A stretch of 64,000 nt of DNA from Firmicutes bacterium UBA3553. GTDB taxonomy: Bacteria; Bacillota; Clostridia; Tissierellales; Sedimentibacteraceae. The stretch lies in assembly GCA_002381185.1 (NCBI GenBank), contig DFOA01000041.1, forward strand, positions 1 to 64,000, written 5' to 3'. The first letter of the stretch is position 1; the number at the start of each line of letters is the position of its first letter. Positions 26,300 to 35,469 of the stretch are shown one piece after another. Both the position numbers and the translations under genes were made by a program. Below the pieces are notes generated by a model. The model saw only the letters and a program-made list of their open reading frames with translations. It ran no database searches and had not been told where the DNA came from.

Positions 26300-26885
26300 T
26301 ATACAATTTGCAAATATAGACAGTAATATAAAGACTATTATGGTTTCAAGCTGCCTGGCAAGCGAAGGCAAGACTACGACAATAAGCAATCTGGCAAGCG
26401 TAATGGCAGAATTGAATAAAAAAATACTGTTGATTGACCTTGATTTAAGAAAACCAGCAGTACATAAGCAATTTAATTTGTCTAACAGAATGGGTCTGAC
26501 AGATTTGCTTTTAAACAAGGATGATTTTAAAGTGTATCTGCATCACATATATCCTGGACTGGACGTAATAACTTCAGGCAAGATACCTGCAAATCCAACG
26601 GAAGTTATTAATTCAAATGCCATTAAAGACTTAATAAAAAAGTTATCTGATTATTATGACTACATATTTTTTGATACTCCTCCATTGGTGCTGGTCAGCG
26701 ATCCTTTAACCATTGCTACATTTTCCGATGCGGTTATCTTGACTATTGCACACTCAGAGGCTGAAAGAGAAGTAGTAAGGAAATCTATAGACAGCCTGAA
26801 GCAGGTTAATGCGAATATAATAGGGGCAATATTTAACAAGATTCCGGTATCAAAGCATAATAAGTATTACTACAGTTATTATTAA
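26229..26885 (+). CDS. BY-kinase (CpsD/CapB/YwqD family) 1
   Basis: Bacterial tyrosine kinase of 218 residues. Walker A variant ASEGKTTT near residue 40, Walker A' LLIDLDLRKP near 71, Walker B IFFDTPP near 143, and a tyrosine-rich autophosphorylation tail (KYYYSYY) at the very C-terminus. It acts with the upstream Wzz-type activator, and the downstream PHP phosphatase is the expected antagonist. The start lies within the end of the Wzz gene with AAAGGGGG upstream. Confidence 0.93.
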   Translation: MERYKVKEDQKSPIAEAYRKIATNIQFANIDSNIKTIMVSSCLASEGKTTTISNLASVMAELNKKILLIDLDLRKPAVHKQFNLSNRMGLTDLLLNKDDFKVYLHHIYPGLDVITSGKIPANPTEVINSNAIKDLIKKLSDYYDYIFFDTPPLVLVSDPLTIATFSDAVILTIAHSEAEREVVRKSIDSLKQVNANIIGAIFNKIPVSKHNKYYYSYY

Positions 26886-26904
26886 ACATATCAGGGGGTA
26901 GAAT

Positions 26905-27675
26905 ATGATTGATATGCATACCCATATTATATTTGGGGTTGATGACGGGGCTCGGACAATAGACGATTCCTTAGCCTTAATTAACGAAGAAATAAAAAAA
27001 GGTGTAAATCAGATTATTTTTACTCCCCACTACGGAAAAAGATATAACGATATTGATGTTGATAAAATAACCGAAAACTTTAAAATTTTAAAAGATTATG
27101 CTGTGGCAGAAAATCTGGAAGTTAAGCTGTATCTAGGCTGTGAAGTATATTTGGGGGTTAATTATTACGATACAATCTGGAAAGAACCTATTATTACATT
27201 GGCAGGTTCGGACTATATTCTAATAGAGTTCAGCATGACAGATACACCCAATAATATACCTGAAATATGCTATGAAGCAAGACTTAAAGGATACATACCG
27301 ATTATAGCTCATGTTGAGAGATACGATGTTTTATATGATAATAATCAGTTGATTAAGGATATTTTAAATGAAGGTGCGTATTTTCAAATAAATGCGCCTA
27401 CAGTTATAAATAAAGAGGACAAGAGAGGCCATAAGTTTGCTAACTTCCTGTTGAAAAATAAATTGGTCAGTTTTGTCGCTTCGGATGTTCACAACCAGGC
27501 TTCGAGAGCCTTCTACCTGGATGAAGCATACAGGACGGTTAATAGAATCTGCGGACACTCCTATGCAGAGAAAATATTCAGAGAGAATCAGGAGAACATT
27601 ATTATGAATAAATACTTTGAAAGCCCTAAATTTGGAATCAATAAGAAGGGGTTTTTATCAAAGTTATTTAAATAA
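26905..27675 (+). CDS. PHP-type protein-tyrosine phosphatase (CpsB/YwqE family)
   Basis: A 256-residue metal-dependent phosphatase that removes phosphate from the BY-kinase tyrosine tail. PHP-domain metal ligands are visible in DMHTHIIFGVDDG at residues 3-15, FTPHYG near 41, the acidic LGCEVYLG region near 79, IAHVERY near 136 and SDVHN near 192. GGGGG lies upstream of the ATG. Forms the standard wzz-kinase-phosphatase trio; no glycosyltransferase or flippase genes follow. Confidence 0.92.
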   Translation: MIDMHTHIIFGVDDGARTIDDSLALINEEIKKGVNQIIFTPHYGKRYNDIDVDKITENFKILKDYAVAENLEVKLYLGCEVYLGVNYYDTIWKEPIITLAGSDYILIEFSMTDTPNNIPEICYEARLKGYIPIIAHVERYDVLYDNNQLIKDILNEGAYFQINAPTVINKEDKRGHKFANFLLKNKLVSFVASDVHNQASRAFYLDEAYRTVNRICGHSYAEKIFRENQENIIMNKYFESPKFGINKKGFLSKLFK

Positions 27676-27715
27676 ATAATATAATAAAAATATATTATAT
27701 GAAAGGGGAACACAA

Positions 27716-29668
27716 ATGAGAAGATTAATGAAAACAATCGCTGTAATCTTGTGTTTAATTATGGCAGTGGGTAATTTTGCTTTTGCGGATGAAGCTAAGT
27801 TAATTTCTGCAGAAACAAAAGACTATGAGGGACATTGGGCACAGACAACTATTCAGAAATGGATAGATGAGGGTAGAGCATCAGGATACCCTGACGGAAG
27901 CTACAAACCGGACAACAATGTAACAAGAGCTGAGTTTGTAAAGATGGTTAACGGAATAATTGATTTTGCTGGGAAGGGTAATGCATCATACACAGATGTA
28001 CCCGCAACAGAATGGTATTATGATTACATAGGAATTGCCCAGGAAATAGGATACATATCAGGATATCCAGGCGGACAATTCGGACCAAATGACTACATAA
28101 CAAGAGAACAGGCAGCATCAATACTGGCAAGAATTCAATATCTTGACAGCAGTGCCACAGGCGTTGACAAATTCAGCGACAAATCAAGCATATCATCATG
28201 GGCCGCTGAAGCCGTAGGCGCAGCATCCGAAGCAGGATTTATTTCAGGTTACAATGACGGAAGTTTCAGACCTTCGAAAAATCTTACAAGAGCAGAAGCT
28301 GTTACAATGCTTGAAAATGTTATGAACAATGCTAAGAATCACATTATTTACAACGCAGGAACCAAAATAGAGAATTTTGTGTTTGACGGCGACCTGGTAA
28401 TCGCCGAGACTGTAGGTGAAGGAGACGTGACTCTGAACAACGTTACAGTTAACGGCGTCTTGAAGGTTTTAGGCGGAGGAGAGAACTCGCTTTATTTTAA
28501 CAATGTAAAAGTTGACAGAGTAGTTGTTTCTAAAGAAGGTGTCAGATTGGTTCTGGGTCAGGGTACTGAAATTCAGGAAGTGGAACTTACTTCTGAAACA
28601 ATTCTTGAGAACACAGACGGTTCAATTGCCAAAATAGTTGTGAATAGTAATGGTACAGTAACATTAAAAGGTAAATTCGACGAAGTTGAAGTTAATGCAG
28701 AGGCGGATATCGTCCTGAACAATGCTACGATAACAAAATTAGTAGCAGAAAAAGCAATAGTGATTAAAGGTACAGGTACAATCACAACATTGGAAGCCAA
28801 CGCTGATAACATCAAATTCGAATCTAAAGTTGATGTAAAGAAAACTGTTGTGGGAGAAGGCGTAAAAACACCTCCGGCTAAGCAGGAAGATACACCTTCT
28901 GGCGGTAATGGTGGCGGAGATAACCCAACACCAGATCCGGGACTGACAAAAAATTTCAAATTAAGAATTGAAGCCTCTGTTTCAAAAACAACTAATTTGG
29001 GTGAAGAGTCCGAAAAAACAGTAGCTAAAAATATTGAGTTTGATTCTTTTAATGAATACAAAGGCAGCACAAAAATCTCTGAAGCTATCGGTGAAGAGAT
29101 TAAGTATATGATTGATAAGAAAGATGATCCAGTTGTTATCAAAAAAATAAACGAAATAATAAAGCCACGTTTAAATGAACTGAATTCAAAATTGTCAGAG
29201 GATATTCAATTAATTGAAATTACTACAGATGAAGGCAAGAAAGATGTATATACTAATAGCGGAAAAGTTGCTAGTATAAAATGGGACGTAATAGAGTCTT
29301 ATTTGGCTGGTTCAAGTATTGCCTTACCTTCTGATTTGAAGAAGAAAAACGGTGACTTTGATATTGATGATGCTATTAGTATTCTAAATTTATATAATTC
29401 TTCAAAGATAGAATCCGACTTAGGTAGAATTAGTAAAAATTTATCGGATGTGGAAGAGATTACTATAATCCCTATGTCTGATGAAAGTAAAATCATATCT
29501 TTAGAGACTGATGGTTATGTGAACATATTAAATGAGATAATTAAACATATATTCTCAAATGATCAAGTATACACTTTAGGTGAACATTCATTTAGTATGT
29601 CCCAAGATGATGGAGAAACCGAATATAAAGTTGAATTTATTTTTAAAGCTTTAGAATTAGACAAATAA
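27716..29668 (+). CDS. S-layer-homology (SLH) domain surface protein
   Basis: Exported 650-residue cell-wall protein. A signal peptide (cleavage near FAFADEA, residue 24) is followed by three SLH repeats at about 35-80, 92-140 and 153-205, each with the WA..I..W...G...GYPDGSF.P...TRAE pattern, that bind secondary cell-wall polymer. Residues about 215-385 form short valine-rich repeats of LxxVxVxG type, possibly a beta-solenoid. A Gly/Pro/Asn-rich linker follows at about 388-412, then a unique 240-residue domain I do not recognise. GAAAGGGG precedes the ATG. Confidence 0.9.
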   Translation: MRRLMKTIAVILCLIMAVGNFAFADEAKLISAETKDYEGHWAQTTIQKWIDEGRASGYPDGSYKPDNNVTRAEFVKMVNGIIDFAGKGNASYTDVPATEWYYDYIGIAQEIGYISGYPGGQFGPNDYITREQAASILARIQYLDSSATGVDKFSDKSSISSWAAEAVGAASEAGFISGYNDGSFRPSKNLTRAEAVTMLENVMNNAKNHIIYNAGTKIENFVFDGDLVIAETVGEGDVTLNNVTVNGVLKVLGGGENSLYFNNVKVDRVVVSKEGVRLVLGQGTEIQEVELTSETILENTDGSIAKIVVNSNGTVTLKGKFDEVEVNAEADIVLNNATITKLVAEKAIVIKGTGTITTLEANADNIKFESKVDVKKTVVGEGVKTPPAKQEDTPSGGNGGGDNPTPDPGLTKNFKLRIEASVSKTTNLGEESEKTVAKNIEFDSFNEYKGSTKISEAIGEEIKYMIDKKDDPVVIKKINEIIKPRLNELNSKLSEDIQLIEITTDEGKKDVYTNSGKVASIKWDVIESYLAGSSIALPSDLKKKNGDFDIDDAISILNLYNSSKIESDLGRISKNLSDVEEITIIPMSDESKIISLETDGYVNILNEIIKHIFSNDQVYTLGEHSFSMSQDDGETEYKVEFIFKALELDK

Positions 29669-29674
29669 ATAAAC

Positions 29675-29703
29675 AGTCAGGAGGACTTAAAGTCCTCCTG
29701 ACT
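29675..29703 (+). terminator. Intrinsic terminator between the two SLH genes
   Basis: AGTCAGGAGGACTT pairs with AAGTCCTCCTGACT around a single base, followed by ATTATTAAAA. Strong GC-rich stem; the T-tract is weak. It probably separates or attenuates the second SLH gene. Confidence 0.75.
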
Positions 29704-29738
29704 ATTATTAAAACTTGAAATTTGGAGAGAAAAGACGA

Positions 29739-30695
29739 ATGAAAAAAAACTTAAAGTTTATAGTTTTAATGTTAGTGACTTGTTTGATGTTTACGTTGCC
29801 AGCATTTGCCGAAGAAAATACTGAGAAGGTAAAGTTTACCGATTTAAATGAATCTCACTGGGCGTATGCCGGTATAGAAAAATTGGTCGAAGCAGGAATA
29901 ATCTCAGGCTATCCTGACGGTACATTTAAACCCGAAGGTAATATCACAAGAGCTGAATTGGTAAAAATCGTAAATCTCATATATTCATATACCGATAAGC
30001 AGGAAGCTGCTAATCTGTCTGATATCAAACCTGAAGACTGGTTTTACGACCATGTGCTCATAGCTCAGAAGGCAGGATATATAATCGGGTTTGAGGACGG
30101 TACGTTCAGGCCTTCCGATGATATTACAAGAGAGCAGCTGTGCAAGATAATCGATACAATAAACAATCTTGTGGAGCTTCCGTTTGACAAAACACCGGCA
30201 GACGAGGTATCAACCTGGGCTGTGGGATATGTCGGCAGGGTTCTATCCAACAGAATCATGCTTCTGGACGAAAACAGCAATTTCAGAGCTACAGAAAAGG
30301 CAACAAGAGCTGAAGCTTGTGATGCACTGTCTAAATTCTTACTGCAAGATGATGTGGATACTCAGGAATCAAGCGGAGGAAACGGAGGCAACAGTGAGCA
30401 GAAAGAAGTGGACGAGACAATGAGCACTGTCATCAGAAGGCTGGAAAATGGGGTTATTCCTGAGTTAACTACAGATGCACAGGTTGAAATTGTCAATGAT
30501 ATAGTATCGAACATGGAGAAATATCAGGCAGACAACAGCTATGATTATAAATCGGCTGCTGAAAAAACATACGATAAATACAAGAAGATGTCTGATGAAG
30601 AACGCGAGGAATTGAAGGAGAAGATTCAATTAAAGAACACAACCGGGGACTTACTGGAGTTAAAGGAATTCTTCTTCCCTGAAGCCGATATTTAG
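29739..30695 (+). CDS. SLH domain protein, smaller
   Basis: A 318-residue exported protein. Signal peptide ending near PAFAEEN (about residue 24), then three SLH repeats at roughly 30-75, 87-130 and 140-190, a Ser/Gly/Asn linker at about 215-225, and a charged, mostly helical C-terminal region (EKTYDKYKKMSDEEREELKE). The ATG at 29739 is preferred to the TTG at 29715 because GGAGAG sits between them at the right distance. With the protein before it and the unknown membrane protein after it, it may form an envelope-associated set. Confidence 0.88.
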   Translation: MKKNLKFIVLMLVTCLMFTLPAFAEENTEKVKFTDLNESHWAYAGIEKLVEAGIISGYPDGTFKPEGNITRAELVKIVNLIYSYTDKQEAANLSDIKPEDWFYDHVLIAQKAGYIIGFEDGTFRPSDDITREQLCKIIDTINNLVELPFDKTPADEVSTWAVGYVGRVLSNRIMLLDENSNFRATEKATRAEACDALSKFLLQDDVDTQESSGGNGGNSEQKEVDETMSTVIRRLENGVIPELTTDAQVEIVNDIVSNMEKYQADNSYDYKSAAEKTYDKYKKMSDEEREELKEKIQLKNTTGDLLELKEFFFPEADI

Positions 30696-30738
30696 CAAAG
30701 TATGTAAAAAATATTGAAAGATTGATTTAATAATAATC

Positions 30739-31479
30739 ATGAAAGAAAAGACTATGAAAAAAACTTTTAAAATTCTAATCATATTATTAATAGTAATTAC
30801 TTGCGTAGCGGCGGGGCTGCTGATTTGGCAAAGTGACAACATATCGTCGCTGATTAGCGGGTTAAGCAGCTCTTCTGAGGAGCTGGCGGCTAAAATGGAT
30901 GACCAGAGAAATAAATTAAAAACAGAGGTTGAGAAATATGTGTCCAGACCCATTGAGGACATCTCTGCAGAAGATGAAAAAAAACTTATTAAGGGTGAAA
31001 TTACTGTAGAAGAAATAGCCGATAAATACAATCTTCCTTTGGATTATATGAAGGACGCTGATACAAGTTTGAGCGAAGGAACTACTAATAATCCTCAAGA
31101 TGCGTCAAATGAAGTGCAGCCGGATTCTAAAGCAATTGATAAAGCAATAAGCGAAGGTGTAAGCAAGATGTACGCACTCAAGGCAAAATACGTAAACAAA
31201 CTTGGTGAAGTTGAGAGAACGGTTCTGAAGGAATACAAGAATCTTCCCAAGGAAAAGCAAAACAAGGATGGCAAGTACAAAATATTGATGGATAATTTAG
31301 ACAGCGTTGCTAAGCTTGAAAAAAAGTGTGATGATGAAGTTGCAAAGGTGCTTTCTGATTTAGAGGAGGAGTTGGAGAGTCTTAATGGAGATACTGAAAT
31401 TGTAAAAATTCTCAGAGAAGCATATAAGCAGGAAAAGGAAATTAAAAAATCATATTATTTAAGCATGTATAACAATTAA
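30739..31479 (+). CDS. Unknown single-span membrane protein
   Basis: A 246-residue protein with an N-terminal membrane anchor (ILIILLIVITCVAAGLLIW, about residues 11-30), then a highly charged, largely helical extracytoplasmic part rich in Lys, Glu and Asp. No catalytic motif and no family that I recognise. The C-terminal half shares helical, lysine-rich texture and size with the C-terminal region of the SLH protein before it (KTYDKYKK versus KEYKNLPKEKQ), so a related role is possible. The start may be 30754 instead. Confidence 0.7.
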   Translation: MKEKTMKKTFKILIILLIVITCVAAGLLIWQSDNISSLISGLSSSSEELAAKMDDQRNKLKTEVEKYVSRPIEDISAEDEKKLIKGEITVEEIADKYNLPLDYMKDADTSLSEGTTNNPQDASNEVQPDSKAIDKAISEGVSKMYALKAKYVNKLGEVERTVLKEYKNLPKEKQNKDGKYKILMDNLDSVAKLEKKCDDEVAKVLSDLEEELESLNGDTEIVKILREAYKQEKEIKKSYYLSMYNN

Positions 31480-31490
31480 ATGCTGAAATT

Positions 31491-31530
31491 ATGGATAAGC
31501 CTACTATCAAGGGTTTGTCCATTATTTTTT
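31491..31530 (+). terminator. Terminator before the second BY-kinase
   Basis: ATGGATAAGCC (31491-31501) pairs with GGGTTTGTCCAT (31511-31522) with G-T pairs and ends in TATTTTTT. It isolates the second kinase gene from the SLH group and shows that the frame beginning at 31491 is not the real start. Confidence 0.7.
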
Positions 31531-31622
31531 GTAATATATTATATTTCGACATGTTAATTCTCTTACTTAAGATAATATATATTAATAGGTACATATTATA
31601 TTATGGAGATAGGGGTAATAAT

Positions 31623-32276
31623 ATGGAGGCACATTCATTAAGGCTTAAACAGGAAGCGCATATAACTGAATCCTACAGGAAATTAGCAGTAAATTTAGAA
31701 TATGCAAATATTGATGGCAATATTAAAACAGTTATGATAACAAGCTCTATGAGTAATGAAGGAAAGACTACAACTATAAGTAATCTTTCTTGTGTTATGG
31801 CAGAATTAAACAAAAAGATATTATTAATAGACCTTGATTTAAAAAAGCCTGCGGTTCATAAATATTTTAACTTAACAAATAGCATAGGTTTAGCTGACTT
31901 GTTATTGAACAAGGGCAAATATAACGAATATATTCATAATATACAACCCGGACTAGATGTGCTGACTTCCGGCAGAGTGCCTTCTAATTCTACAGAGATT
32001 ATAAATTCAAAGGCAATAAAAGATTTACTCAAAGAATTATCATCATACTATGACTACATTTTTTTGGACACACCTCCGGTAATCCTGGTAAGCGATCCAA
32101 TAAATATAGCAGTTTATTCGGATGCGGTTATTTTAGCCGTAGCATACTCGGAAGTCGACAAGGAAACAATAAAAAAATCAGTTAACATCTTAAGACAGGT
32201 AAATGCCAATATAATAGGAACGGTATTTAATAAGGTACCACTCAGTAATCATAATAAGCATTATTACTATTACTAA
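31623..32276 (+). CDS. BY-kinase (CpsD family) 2, paralogue
   Basis: A 217-residue bacterial tyrosine kinase, clearly a paralogue of the one at 26229: the stretches EGKTTTISNL, MAELNKKILLIDLDL, KPAVHK, PGLDV, TSG and VNANIIG are shared. It keeps the Walker A, A' and B motifs and a tyrosine-rich tail (NKHYYYY). It has no adjacent Wzz-type activator or phosphatase, so it must use the partners encoded at 25538 and 26905 or others elsewhere. The ATG at 31623 follows AGGGG. Confidence 0.9.
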   Translation: MEAHSLRLKQEAHITESYRKLAVNLEYANIDGNIKTVMITSSMSNEGKTTTISNLSCVMAELNKKILLIDLDLKKPAVHKYFNLTNSIGLADLLLNKGKYNEYIHNIQPGLDVLTSGRVPSNSTEIINSKAIKDLLKELSSYYDYIFLDTPPVILVSDPINIAVYSDAVILAVAYSEVDKETIKKSVNILRQVNANIIGTVFNKVPLSNHNKHYYYY

Positions 32277-32315
32277 GTGAAAAACGATTTTTTAGATTTT
32301 GAATAAAATTACTAT

Positions 32316-32355
32316 GCCCCATGTATATATTTATTATGTCCATGGGCTTCTTGCT
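32316..32355 (+). terminator. Probable terminator after the second BY-kinase
   Basis: GCCCCATG (32316-32323) pairs with CATGGGC (32341-32347) with one bulged base, followed by TTCTTGCTTTTTT. Confidence 0.5.
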
Positions 32356-32522
32356 TTTTTGCTGCTATACCTTTTATTGACTGTAAAGCCTTATGCATAT
32401 ATAATGATATTATGACTTGTTTTGTATTTTCCAATAATTAAATAACTTTCACATTTCATTTTTTCTATTTTATTTAAAATGATTATAGGTATTAATACAT
32501 CTTAAAGAACAGGAGTGTTATT

Positions 32523-33578
32523 ATGGAACAAAAAGTAGTCAAGCAGTTTCTGAGTATTATTGATGATGAAACCCTAAAAAAAATTTTTGATTTACATATT
32601 ATTACTGAAAAAATTAAAATTAATGGGTTTAACTCCAAAAAAACAGACAAGATTCCTAAACCTATTTACATTCAGGCATTAATAAAAAATTCAAAAAATT
32701 ATGAAAATTTAATTAAGCTTGTAAAAACCAAATATCCCTACGAAATCGAACAAGGCAAATATAAGGACATGCCCTTCGATGAGGCAATAAATATTTCAAC
32801 TCCAATCGAAAGACCATATATTATAGCTGACTATATGCTGGAAGAAGAAAAGCATGAAGAGAAAAATCAAGCTATTCAATTTTTAGGAGAGTTATCCGAC
32901 GCAGGAAAAAAAAACAAAATAACAGGCACAGAAAAAAATATGAAATCAGAAATGTCCATAGGAAATGAAGAAGAAATTGAGAATGACAGTAAAAATAAGC
33001 TATTAGAACTGGAAAATGAAATAGTATCTTTGCGCAATACCATAAACCAATATAAAAACAAAACGGAAGAAATTAAAAAGGAAAACACCGAAAATAAAAA
33101 AAAACTTAAGCTGCTGAGACAGCAAAGAAAAGAAATGCTGGAAGATGTCAGAAGCTTGAATGAGGCTGTTTCTAGCAAGGATTTAGAAATTGAGGATTTA
33201 AAAAGCATATTAAAAAATGAAAAGATAAAATATGAAAATCTCCAAGAAGTATTTAATGAAAATAAAAAGCAATTAGATAAAATAACAAAGGTAACCAAAG
33301 AATACATTGCAAAAAATAAAATAGGAATTCTATATGATAAGGAAATAAACGAAGATTTAGATGGAGTATATGTAGTGACTAATGCGGATGTTAATATATT
33401 GTTAAACAATTTAGAAATTTTTGAAAAAGTATATATTTTAGAAAGAACAGTTTCTGAGAGGATCAGAAGAAGTTTTATAAAAAAGGAAAAGGATATCAAT
33501 AAAAAAATATTGGAATTTGTTTATGATGATGATTTAATAAAAGAAATAATAGAAGGAGCTAAAAATAATGGGGAATGA
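32523..33578 (+). CDS. Coiled-coil protein of a McrBC-like island
   Basis: A 351-residue, very Lys/Glu/Asn-rich protein that I do not recognise. Residues about 1-110 form a mixed helical domain (IDDETLKKIFDLHIITEKIK; PYIIADYMLEEEK). Residues about 155-265 are a long coiled coil (heptads through KLLELENEIVSLRN and LEIEDLKSILK). Residues about 270-345 form a separate small alpha/beta-looking domain (IGILYDKEINEDLDGVYVVTNAD). GGAGTG precedes the ATG. It overlaps the AAA+ gene by 11 bases, so it is an obligate neighbour and plausibly the sensor or regulator of that system (inferred). Confidence 0.8.
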   Translation: MEQKVVKQFLSIIDDETLKKIFDLHIITEKIKINGFNSKKTDKIPKPIYIQALIKNSKNYENLIKLVKTKYPYEIEQGKYKDMPFDEAINISTPIERPYIIADYMLEEEKHEEKNQAIQFLGELSDAGKKNKITGTEKNMKSEMSIGNEEEIENDSKNKLLELENEIVSLRNTINQYKNKTEEIKKENTENKKKLKLLRQQRKEMLEDVRSLNEAVSSKDLEIEDLKSILKNEKIKYENLQEVFNENKKQLDKITKVTKEYIAKNKIGILYDKEINEDLDGVYVVTNADVNILLNNLEIFEKVYILERTVSERIRRSFIKKEKDINKKILEFVYDDDLIKEIIEGAKNNGE

Positions 33579-35469
33579 AATACAGTACGCCGGAGTATTA
33601 GCTACAGATATTGAAGTTCAAACAAAAGGGTCCGGAAAATTTGCCATTTTTGTTAATCAGAATGATGTACTGCAGTTTAATGTAAGATTAATATCACAAA
33701 ATCCGGTAAAAAATCCTGATATTAATTTTTATGTAGGATACAGCAACAGGTATTCTAATATTAAAGACACAAGAGAATATATTGAAGAATCCAGAATTAA
33801 AAATTATGAAGATGAGTTAAATAAATACTTTTTAGGCTTTACCTATAAACTTAATTACAGCGGTTTCCCGATAATTGAAAAATTAATGCTTAAAACCAAG
33901 CTTAACACTTATACTCCCGATAAAAAATACTTAAGCGTTCCTACATACAGAAAAGGAAATACTATAGGAGGAGAATATTTTGAATACTCATATAACATTG
34001 AAGAAATTATCGACAGATTAAAAAATAATAGGCCTTTAGGCAGAGTTGAAGGTTTTGTGACAGATGGGGATACTCCTCCGTTTATATTGTGGGACACCGG
34101 GGAAACCAAATATGCAATAGGCTCATTTAAAGAGCATAAATACAATCTGAGCGGATTTTCCTTTGAATTTAATGAATTGAAATATATTCCGTTTTTAGAT
34201 AATTGGTATGATGAGATTTTTCATTTTCCTGAAAACGAATCTATCTCCTACATAGAGTCGGAAACGTATAAAGAAATAATTATAGCTCTTGACAATTCCG
34301 AAGCCATATATAAAAATGAAGTCATTTCAGCTGAGGACAATTCATTAAGTGCTGAATCAAATGAAGATACAGATCTTAACGAAAAAGATTTAATAGAGCA
34401 ATTTGAGCTGATAGCTAAAAACGACGGGCTTTTTTATGACAGAAAAGACTTAATAAATTTTCATACGGCTATGAAAACGAGTCAGTTAGTTATTCTTTCG
34501 GGTATGAGCGGCACAGGAAAGTCCAGATTAGTAAGCTGCTATGCTAAAGCTTTGGGGTTAGCTGATGAGTTTAAAGTAATACCGGTAAGACCTTCATGGA
34601 ATGATGATTCTGATTTATTAGGATTTGTTGACTCTATGCACATGGTTTACCGATCCAGCGATACGGGATTTGTGGATTTATTGCAAAGTGCCGGTGAAGA
34701 AATAAATAAAGATAATATATATATTGTTTGCTTCGATGAAATGAATTTGGCCAGAGTGGAATATTATTTCAGCCGATTGTTATCAATACTGGAAATGCCT
34801 GAAAAATCAAGAGTATTGGAATTATATAATACAGATATGTCCGGAAAATTATATAACTCCTCAAAATATAAAAGAGAGATCATGATTGGTGAAAATGTTA
34901 AGTTCGTCGGGACTGTAAATGTAGATGAATCAACATTTCATTTTTCTGACAAGGTTTTAGACAGGGCTAACGTGATATCCCTAAATGTAGTACCGTATGA
35001 TACATGGAAAACTTTGGATATATCAGATAAAAGCAAAATTAAAGGAACTACCCTTACATTCAGCGAGTATCAGAAATATGTAATAAAAAAAGAAAATTTA
35101 AAGCCCCTAAGTATAAGGGAGCAACAGTTTCTATGGGAAATTCACTTAATGTTTAACAGAGTTAATAGGAATTTAGGCGTTGGTCCAAGAATAGTAAAAA
35201 AGATAAACAATTATATAGAAAATATTCCTAAATTAATGGAATTAAAGAGAAAAGAAGCTTTTGATCTACAAATAGTTCAAAGAGTTTTAACTAAGCTTAG
35301 GGGTCCAAAAGAACAGCTAAAAGGTATATTAGGACTCGAAGAAAATCCTAAGAGCAAGAATTTTTATGATATAATAACACAATATAAGGACATATCAGAC
35401 TTTAAAAATACTATAGAAATGCTGGATAGGAAAAAACGGGAGCTTGAGATTTATGGATACACTTTGTAA
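33568..35469 (+). CDS. McrB-like AAA+ NTPase
   Basis: A 633-residue motor protein of the McrB branch of AAA+ NTPases. Residues about 1-285 form an N-terminal specificity-type region with no family I recognise. The NTPase domain has Walker A GMSGTGKS at 312-319, Walker B VCFDEMNLARVEYYFSRLL with Asp390/Glu391, and the sensor segment VGTVNVDES with Asn451, followed by FSDKVLDRANV. The MNLA..EYYFS pattern is diagnostic of McrB-like proteins. In McrB the consensus nucleotide motif is MNTADRS; here it reads VNVDES. It is expected to assemble a ring on the nuclease encoded next, whose gene overlaps by 17 bases from its ATG. Confidence 0.88.
   Translation: MGNEIQYAGVLATDIEVQTKGSGKFAIFVNQNDVLQFNVRLISQNPVKNPDINFYVGYSNRYSNIKDTREYIEESRIKNYEDELNKYFLGFTYKLNYSGFPIIEKLMLKTKLNTYTPDKKYLSVPTYRKGNTIGGEYFEYSYNIEEIIDRLKNNRPLGRVEGFVTDGDTPPFILWDTGETKYAIGSFKEHKYNLSGFSFEFNELKYIPFLDNWYDEIFHFPENESISYIESETYKEIIIALDNSEAIYKNEVISAEDNSLSAESNEDTDLNEKDLIEQFELIAKNDGLFYDRKDLINFHTAMKTSQLVILSGMSGTGKSRLVSCYAKALGLADEFKVIPVRPSWNDDSDLLGFVDSMHMVYRSSDTGFVDLLQSAGEEINKDNIYIVCFDEMNLARVEYYFSRLLSILEMPEKSRVLELYNTDMSGKLYNSSKYKREIMIGENVKFVGTVNVDESTFHFSDKVLDRANVISLNVVPYDTWKTLDISDKSKIKGTTLTFSEYQKYVIKKENLKPLSIREQQFLWEIHLMFNRVNRNLGVGPRIVKKINNYIENIPKLMELKRKEAFDLQIVQRVLTKLRGPKEQLKGILGLEENPKSKNFYDIITQYKDISDFKNTIEMLDRKKRELEIYGYTL

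Noticed and set aside
28573..29142. 189-codon minus-strand frame inside the SLH gene
   Set aside because: Antisense of a valine/threonine-rich repeat region, with no start signal; the plus-strand SLH protein is clear.
31491..31622. N-terminal extension of the second BY-kinase frame
   Set aside because: It lies over a terminator hairpin and has no ribosome binding site; the ATG at 31623 aligns with the paralogous kinase.
32876..33499. 207-codon minus-strand frame rich in Ser, Phe and Leu
   Set aside because: It is the antisense of the A-rich coiled-coil region; such Lys/Glu/Asn codons always give Phe/Ser/Leu frames on the other strand. No ribosome binding site.
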